This document shows, in pieces, positions 59,983 to 64,000 of a stretch of DNA of 64,000 nt. Every line of letters starts with the position of its first letter. Positions within the stretch are counted from its first letter, which is position 1. The position numbers and the translations under genes are program-made. The notes under the pieces are model-generated. The model was not told the DNA's origin. It saw only the letters and a list, made by a program, of their open reading frames with translations, and ran no database searches. The stretch is taken from positions 1-64,000 of the forward strand of contig JAEZEI010000064.1 of the NCBI GenBank assembly GCA_023417815.1, written 5' to 3'. Source of the stretch: Bacteroidota bacterium. Lineage in GTDB: Bacteria > Bacteroidota > Bacteroidia > Chitinophagales > Chitinophagaceae.

Positions 59983-61487
59983 TGAACAATGTTCTTTAAT
60001 GAATGATTTCTTAAAAATTCAACTGCCTTATTCATATCGTTATAAAGCACACGGTCGGCTTCATTAAAACTAACTTCCTTCCGGAACGCGGAGATCATGC
60101 TTTCCAGTTTTTCGGAAGACCTCGAAGGTTGCCGGAACTCGATGGCCTGGGCAGCGGTTAACAACTCTATTGCCAGCACTTTTTCAAGGTTCATCAGAAC
60201 CCGGTATGCTTTTGTAGCTGCGTTTGCGCCCATACTAACATGATCTTCCTGGTTGTTGGAAGAAGGAATGGTATCTACTGAAGATGGAGTGCATAATTGT
60301 TTGTTCTCACTTACTATACCGGCTGCAGTATATTGAGGGATCATAAAACCCGAATTCAAACCTGCATTCTTTACCAGGAAAGGAGGCAGATCTCTTTGGC
60401 CGCTTATGAGCTGGTAGGTCCTTCGTTCGCTTATACTTCCCAATTCTGCAAGAGCCACAGACAGGAAATCGAGAGATATGGCCAGGGGTTGTCCATGAAA
60501 ATTGCCACCACTAATCACACGATCCTCATCCGGGAAAACATTCGGATTATCGGTTACTGAATTTATCTCCCGAATAAAGACTTCCTGAACAAAATTTAAC
60601 GCATCCCTGCTTGCCCCATGCACCTGTGGTATGCATCGGAACGAATATGGATCCTGTACCTGTTCTTTCTTTTTACCGGATAGTTCGCTTCCTTTCAAAA
60701 GTTCCGTAATTAAAGCTGCTGTTTGCTTCTGACCAGGATGACTACGTATAGAATGGATCAAAGGATCGAATGGATCAAGCCTGCATCCAAAGGCATCTAT
60801 ACTTAAAGCAGCAATAACGTTGGCCCATGCCATTAGTCGCTCTGCTTCAACAAGCAGGTAAAGACCGTAGGCACTCATGAATTGGGTGCCATTTATCAGC
60901 GCGAGCCCTTCCTTGCTTTGAAGTTTTATTGGTTTCCATTTGAACTTTTCATTCACTTCGGCAGCAGGTACCTTCCTTCCTTCAAATTTTACTTCTCCCA
61001 TTCCGATAAGCGGCAGGGTAAGATGGCTGAGAGGAGCAAGGTCGCCGGAGGCTCCAAGAGAACCCTGGGTATATACAACAGGAAGTACGTTATTATTATA
61101 CATGTCCATGAGGCGCTTCACAGTCTCGATCTGCACTCCTGAATAGCCGTAACTGAGTGATTTGATCTTTAACATGACCATCAGCCTTACGATCTCTTCC
61201 GGAACTTCCTCTCCCATTCCACATGCATGGGACATCAGTAAGTTCTTTTGCAACTGTTCGAGCTGGTCAGCTTCAACCCGCACATTCTGCAAAAAGCCGA
61301 AGCCGGTATTAACGCCATAAACCAGCTCATCCGGGCTTTCCATTTTTTGATCGAGGTATTCCCTGCATTTTAAAATTGCCTCGTGGGCTTTAAATGTAAT
61401 GGATACAAGCTGGCGATACTCAATAAGATTTCGTATTTGTTGAAATCCGGTATGGCTGCTGTCGAGGGGTAAATAATTATAACTCAT
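59979..61487 (-). CDS. hutH: Histidine ammonia-lyase
   Basis: The 502-residue enzyme removes ammonia from histidine to form urocanate. The MIO cofactor forms from Ala146-Ser147-Gly148 in GSLGASGDLAPLSH. Other family motifs are YGVNTGFG (57-64), the QDPYSFRC..QVHGASRD segment, and SVDTIPSSNNQEDHVSMGA near residue 400. It is the first gene of the hutH-hutU pair. An exact TAnnTTTG is not found upstream; the near match TAAATTTA is present. It is divergent from the BNR-like gene with a 63-base spacer. Confidence 0.95.
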   Translation of the reverse strand: MSYNYLPLDSSHTGFQQIRNLIEYRQLVSITFKAHEAILKCREYLDQKMESPDELVYGVNTGFGFLQNVRVEADQLEQLQKNLLMSHACGMGEEVPEEIVRLMVMLKIKSLSYGYSGVQIETVKRLMDMYNNNVLPVVYTQGSLGASGDLAPLSHLTLPLIGMGEVKFEGRKVPAAEVNEKFKWKPIKLQSKEGLALINGTQFMSAYGLYLLVEAERLMAWANVIAALSIDAFGCRLDPFDPLIHSIRSHPGQKQTAALITELLKGSELSGKKKEQVQDPYSFRCIPQVHGASRDALNFVQEVFIREINSVTDNPNVFPDEDRVISGGNFHGQPLAISLDFLSVALAELGSISERRTYQLISGQRDLPPFLVKNAGLNSGFMIPQYTAAGIVSENKQLCTPSSVDTIPSSNNQEDHVSMGANAATKAYRVLMNLEKVLAIELLTAAQAIEFRQPSRSSEKLESMISAFRKEVSFNEADRVLYNDMNKAVEFLRNHSLKNIVQ

Positions 61488-61550
61488 TTAATGCAGTAGT
61501 CGTAAATTTAAAGAGGTAAAATTAATGATAAACATTCACCTGTAAGGCTT

Positions 61551-62537
61551 ATGAGAAAACTGCTGCTGGCTCTTCTTTTTCCTGCTTCTGCCCTGGCACA
61601 GCAGGTCACACTTCTGGCCGAAGGAACAAAATCCTCTTTCCGCGGCCTAAGTGTTGTTGACAATAATACCGTCTGGGTTTCGGGATCGGGAGGAACTGTT
61701 GGCAGATCCCTTGATGGCGGCAACACCTGGCAATGGCATGTGGTGAAAGGTTTTGAAAAGACAGAATTCAGGGATATTGAAGCATTTGATAAAATGACCG
61801 CAGTGATCATGGCTATTGCGGAACCTGCCTATATATTAAGAACCGTAGATGGCGGAGAAAACTGGACGATCACCTATGAGAACCGTAAAAAGGGAATGTT
61901 TCTCGATGCTATGGAATTCTGGAATGAATTAAGCGGAATTGTTATAGGTGACCCCATAGATAACAGGTTTTTCATTGCCCGTACCTTTGATGGCGGTAAA
62001 ACCTGGCAGGATATCCCCGAAGTGAATTACCCGGTTGCCGACAGCGGTGAGGCCTGCTTTGCCGCAAGCGGAACCAATATCCGCAAGCTTGATAAGCAGG
62101 AAGCAGTTTTTATTACCGGCGGGCTTGTATCAAACCTCATCCGGCGCGACAAAAAGATACCTCTCCCTTTAATCCAGGGAAAGGAGACAACCGGCGCCAA
62201 TTCGATAGCGATAAAAAACCGCAAGACATTTATGGTAGCGGGAGGAGATTTTAATAACGCAGAGGATACAACCCGCAATTGTTTTCTTACCCGAAATGCC
62301 GGGTTAACCTGGATCACTCCCAAAAACCCTCCCTCAGGCTACAGAAGTTGTATCGAATACATTGGTAAGAACCGTTGGGTAACTTGTGGATTGAACGGTG
62401 CGGATATTTCGACAGATGGAGGAAATAATTTCAGGAAGATAACTGATAAAGGATTTCACGTGGTTCGAAAGGCAAAGAAAGGAAATGCTGTATACTTCGC
62501 CGGTGGAGGCGGGAGGATAGGCAAATTACTTCCCTGA
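61551..62537 (+). CDS. YCF48/BNR-repeat secreted protein
   Basis: The 328-residue protein has a signal peptide (LLLALLFPASALAQQ). The mature part has repeated BNR-type Asp-box motifs (SLDGGNTWQW, TVDGGENWTI, TFDGGKTWQD, RNAGLTWIT, STDGGNNFRK), which should form a beta-propeller as in the photosystem II stability factor YCF48 and in sialidase-like proteins. No sialidase active-site set is evident, so an assembly or binding role is more likely than catalysis. Its stop directly abuts the convergent DUF486 gene. Confidence 0.85.
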   Translation: MRKLLLALLFPASALAQQVTLLAEGTKSSFRGLSVVDNNTVWVSGSGGTVGRSLDGGNTWQWHVVKGFEKTEFRDIEAFDKMTAVIMAIAEPAYILRTVDGGENWTITYENRKKGMFLDAMEFWNELSGIVIGDPIDNRFFIARTFDGGKTWQDIPEVNYPVADSGEACFAASGTNIRKLDKQEAVFITGGLVSNLIRRDKKIPLPLIQGKETTGANSIAIKNRKTFMVAGGDFNNAEDTTRNCFLTRNAGLTWITPKNPPSGYRSCIEYIGKNRWVTCGLNGADISTDGGNNFRKITDKGFHVVRKAKKGNAVYFAGGGGRIGKLLP

Positions 62538-62870
62538 TCATTTCTTAAACATAAAAAACACTGCACCCAACAGGCATGCAAACCCGGCAAGATATCGCCA
62601 GTGGAATGGCTCTTTGAGATAATACACAGCAAATATGGTGAAAACAATTATCGTGATCACCTCTTGCGTTATTTTCAGCTGAAAGCCGTTCATACCGCTG
62701 GTATAGCCGATCCTGTTAGCAGGTACCATCAGCACGTATTCGAAGAAAGCGATGAACCATGAAAGTATTATCGCTTTCCATAAAGGAAACGTGGTATTAC
62801 GCAAGTGCGCATACCACGCGAAGGTCATAAATATGTTAGATGCCGTTAAAAGAAGTATGGTGCGCAGCAT
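62538..62870 (-). CDS. DUF486 (DMT-like) small membrane protein
   Basis: The 110-residue protein has four membrane helices, with FMTFAWYAHLR, AFFEYVLMVPANRIGY and QLKITQEVITIIVF motifs of the DUF486 family. These proteins resemble half of a drug/metabolite transporter and probably work as dimers; the substrate is unknown. It starts 1 base after the upstream secreted hypothetical gene's stop. Confidence 0.88.
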   Translation of the reverse strand: MLRTILLLTASNIFMTFAWYAHLRNTTFPLWKAIILSWFIAFFEYVLMVPANRIGYTSGMNGFQLKITQEVITIIVFTIFAVYYLKEPFHWRYLAGFACLLGAVFFMFKK

Positions 62871-62871
62871 A

Positions 62872-63471
62872 TCATTTCCTGATGCCGGTGATCACCCTGA
62901 TCTTCACATAATCTCTCAGGGTTGAACTGTAAACTTCTTTCTCAGTGAAGGTAACAGTAAAGTTCCCGTCAATGTTCTTCTTATCCAGGAGTAATTCAGC
63001 ACCTTCAAAATAATCGAACCACCAAAGCTTTTCGATCTTGCCACGTTGATCCTTCACCAGGATGTGGGTAAACTCCCCATCCACGATCTTCTGGAGTTTT
63101 CCGGTCACTTTGGATTCTGAAGCCGTGATCTTTGTAGCGCCTCCATTCTTTTTGCCTGCAAAGATCTGGATGAATTCAGGGCATTCAGAAACAAGCCTGA
63201 TACCAATCTCCTGCCCGAACGTAGTAACATCAGCCTGGTTTCCCAGGTCCACATTAAATACATCCCTTATCTCATTGCTGTACTTGGCAAATAAAGGCAT
63301 CATTGCCATACCGAGTTCCATTTCCAGGTCTTCTTCACTTACCTTGCTGAAGTCTTTCGATTTAATCTCCATACAGGTTTCGCGCGCCATCTGAACAAGG
63401 AGACTGTCGCGATTCTGGGCAAATACAAAAGTTGATGCCATCAGGCAGATCACAGTTACTAGAATTTTCAT
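62872..63471 (-). CDS. Secreted hypothetical protein
   Basis: The 199-residue protein has a signal peptide (MKILVTVICLMASTFVFAQ). The mature part begins with helices rich in Glu and Met (SKVSEEDLEMELGMAMM) and continues with a beta-rich half (GEFTHILVKDQRGKIEKLWW, DGNFTVTFTEKEVYSSTLRD). Two Cys are present (TCMEIK, SECPEF). I do not recognise a family. The gene lies 6 bases after smc and 1 base before the DUF486 gene, so it is part of an smc operon, although the cellular compartments differ. Confidence 0.75.
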   Translation of the reverse strand: MKILVTVICLMASTFVFAQNRDSLLVQMARETCMEIKSKDFSKVSEEDLEMELGMAMMPLFAKYSNEIRDVFNVDLGNQADVTTFGQEIGIRLVSECPEFIQIFAGKKNGGATKITASESKVTGKLQKIVDGEFTHILVKDQRGKIEKLWWFDYFEGAELLLDKKNIDGNFTVTFTEKEVYSSTLRDYVKIRVITGIRK

Positions 63472-63477
63472 TGCAGT

Positions 63478-64000
63478 TTAGTTTAGGTTTCTAAAGTCGA
63501 CAGGCACCAGTTTACTTACACCGGCTTCCTGCATTGTAACGCCATAGATCACGTCTACGGCACTCATGGTCATTTTATTATGGGTAACAATGATGAACTG
63601 TGAGTTCTCACTGAATTGCTTTATCATATTGGTGAACTTGCCCACGTTCGCATCATCAAGCGGAGCATCCACCTCATCCAGGATACAGAATGGAGCTGGC
63701 TTGATAAGATAAATAGCAAACAACAACGCCGTAGCAGTGAGTGTTTTCTCACCCCCGCTTAGCTGGCCTATGCTGCTGGGACGTTTACCCTTTGGCTTTG
63801 CAACAATGTCAATACCTGTTTCAGCAAGATTTTCAGGATCCACCAGTATCATATCAGCAGTATCTTCTTCTGAAAACAGCGCTTTAAATACTTTCTGGAA
63901 ATTCTCTCTTGTTTTATTGAACGTATCAAGGAATTGCTGGTTTGCCGTAGCTTCAACTTCCTGGATGGTCTGCATCAGGCTGTCTTTGGCGGTCACAAGA
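63478..64000 (-). CDS. smc: Chromosome segregation protein SMC, C-terminal part (5' end outside window)
   Basis: The frame is open to the right edge, so only about 174 C-terminal residues are visible. The ABC signature is LSGGEKTLTATALLFAIYLI, the Walker B is PFCILDEVDAPLDDAN, and the switch His is in IIVTHNKMTM. The TFNKTRENFQKVFKALF region leads in from the coiled coil. These mark the C-terminal half of the SMC head, which forms the ATPase with the N-terminal half and loads DNA loops with ScpA/ScpB. The GTG-like first codon at 63996 is an internal Val and not a start. Confidence 0.92.
   Translation of the reverse strand, partial: LVTAKDSLMQTIQEVEATANQQFLDTFNKTRENFQKVFKALFSEEDTADMILVDPENLAETGIDIVAKPKGKRPSSIGQLSGGEKTLTATALLFAIYLIKPAPFCILDEVDAPLDDANVGKFTNMIKQFSENSQFIIVTHNKMTMSAVDVIYGVTMQEAGVSKLVPVDFRNLN

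Noticed and set aside
1..64000. tRNA, rRNA, insertion sequences, prophage, restriction or defence systems
   Set aside because: I looked through the spacers and frames and found no cloverleaf, transposase, integrase, terminal repeats or known defence genes.

Overview
The window looks like ordinary chromosome of a Bacteroidota bacterium, most likely a member of the Chitinophagaceae or a close relative. Supporting signs are three large secreted proteins (two with clear C-terminal type IX secretion sorting domains, one of them built of SprB-type repeats), many small lipoproteins, a DUF5916 barrel protein, a ParE/ParC pair split by two small genes, and several exact matches to the Bacteroidota -7 promoter element TAnnTTTG in front of genes. 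I see no rRNA, tRNA, CRISPR array, insertion sequence or prophage. Taxonomy is inferred from gene families, not from a marker gene.

Layout. 0-14 kb: the tail of a Pro/Lys-rich secreted protein, lipoproteins, an ABC-F ATPase, the minus-strand operon parE - DUF1835 - DUF4260 - parC, an SDR enzyme, a BON/SH3 pair, and an arginase-fold hydrolase (probable HutG) behind a VTT membrane protein. 14-18.4 kb: a tight plus-strand operon of a MobA-FdhD fusion, a small protein and a YdeP/FdhF-type molybdoenzyme, which together look like a self-contained formate-dehydrogenase-like module. 18.5-25.5 kb: two giant cell-surface proteins. 25.7-30 kb: an operon of a MurC-like ligase, HutI and FtcD. 30-50 kb: transporters, lipoproteins, a lytic transglycosylase, a FUSC membrane protein, a kelch surface protein, TerC, a ribosome hibernation factor, a desaturase, a lone receiver domain and a prolyl oligopeptidase. 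50-58 kb: a large periplasmic protein with a possible caspase-like His/Cys dyad, lipoate ligase, a peroxiredoxin-thioredoxin operon and a DUF5916 protein. 58-64 kb: hutU-hutH, a BNR/YCF48-like protein, DUF486, and the C-terminus of SMC.

How the genes fit together. Histidine degradation is the clearest pathway: HutH and HutU (58-61 kb), HutI and FtcD (25-28 kb), and a probable HutG (11-12 kb) cover histidine to glutamate, with two alternative ends (folate-dependent FtcD and hydrolytic HutG). Redox defence is represented by Prx and Trx with a small companion protein. The molybdenum module carries its own cofactor guanylylation and sulfuration functions next to its enzyme.

The observations I find most worth following are the putative clan CD peptidase-like protein at 50-52 kb, the MobA-FdhD fusion operon, the divergent Mur ligase inside the hut operon, and several genes whose start codon lies only a few bases after a -7 element, which suggests leaderless transcripts.
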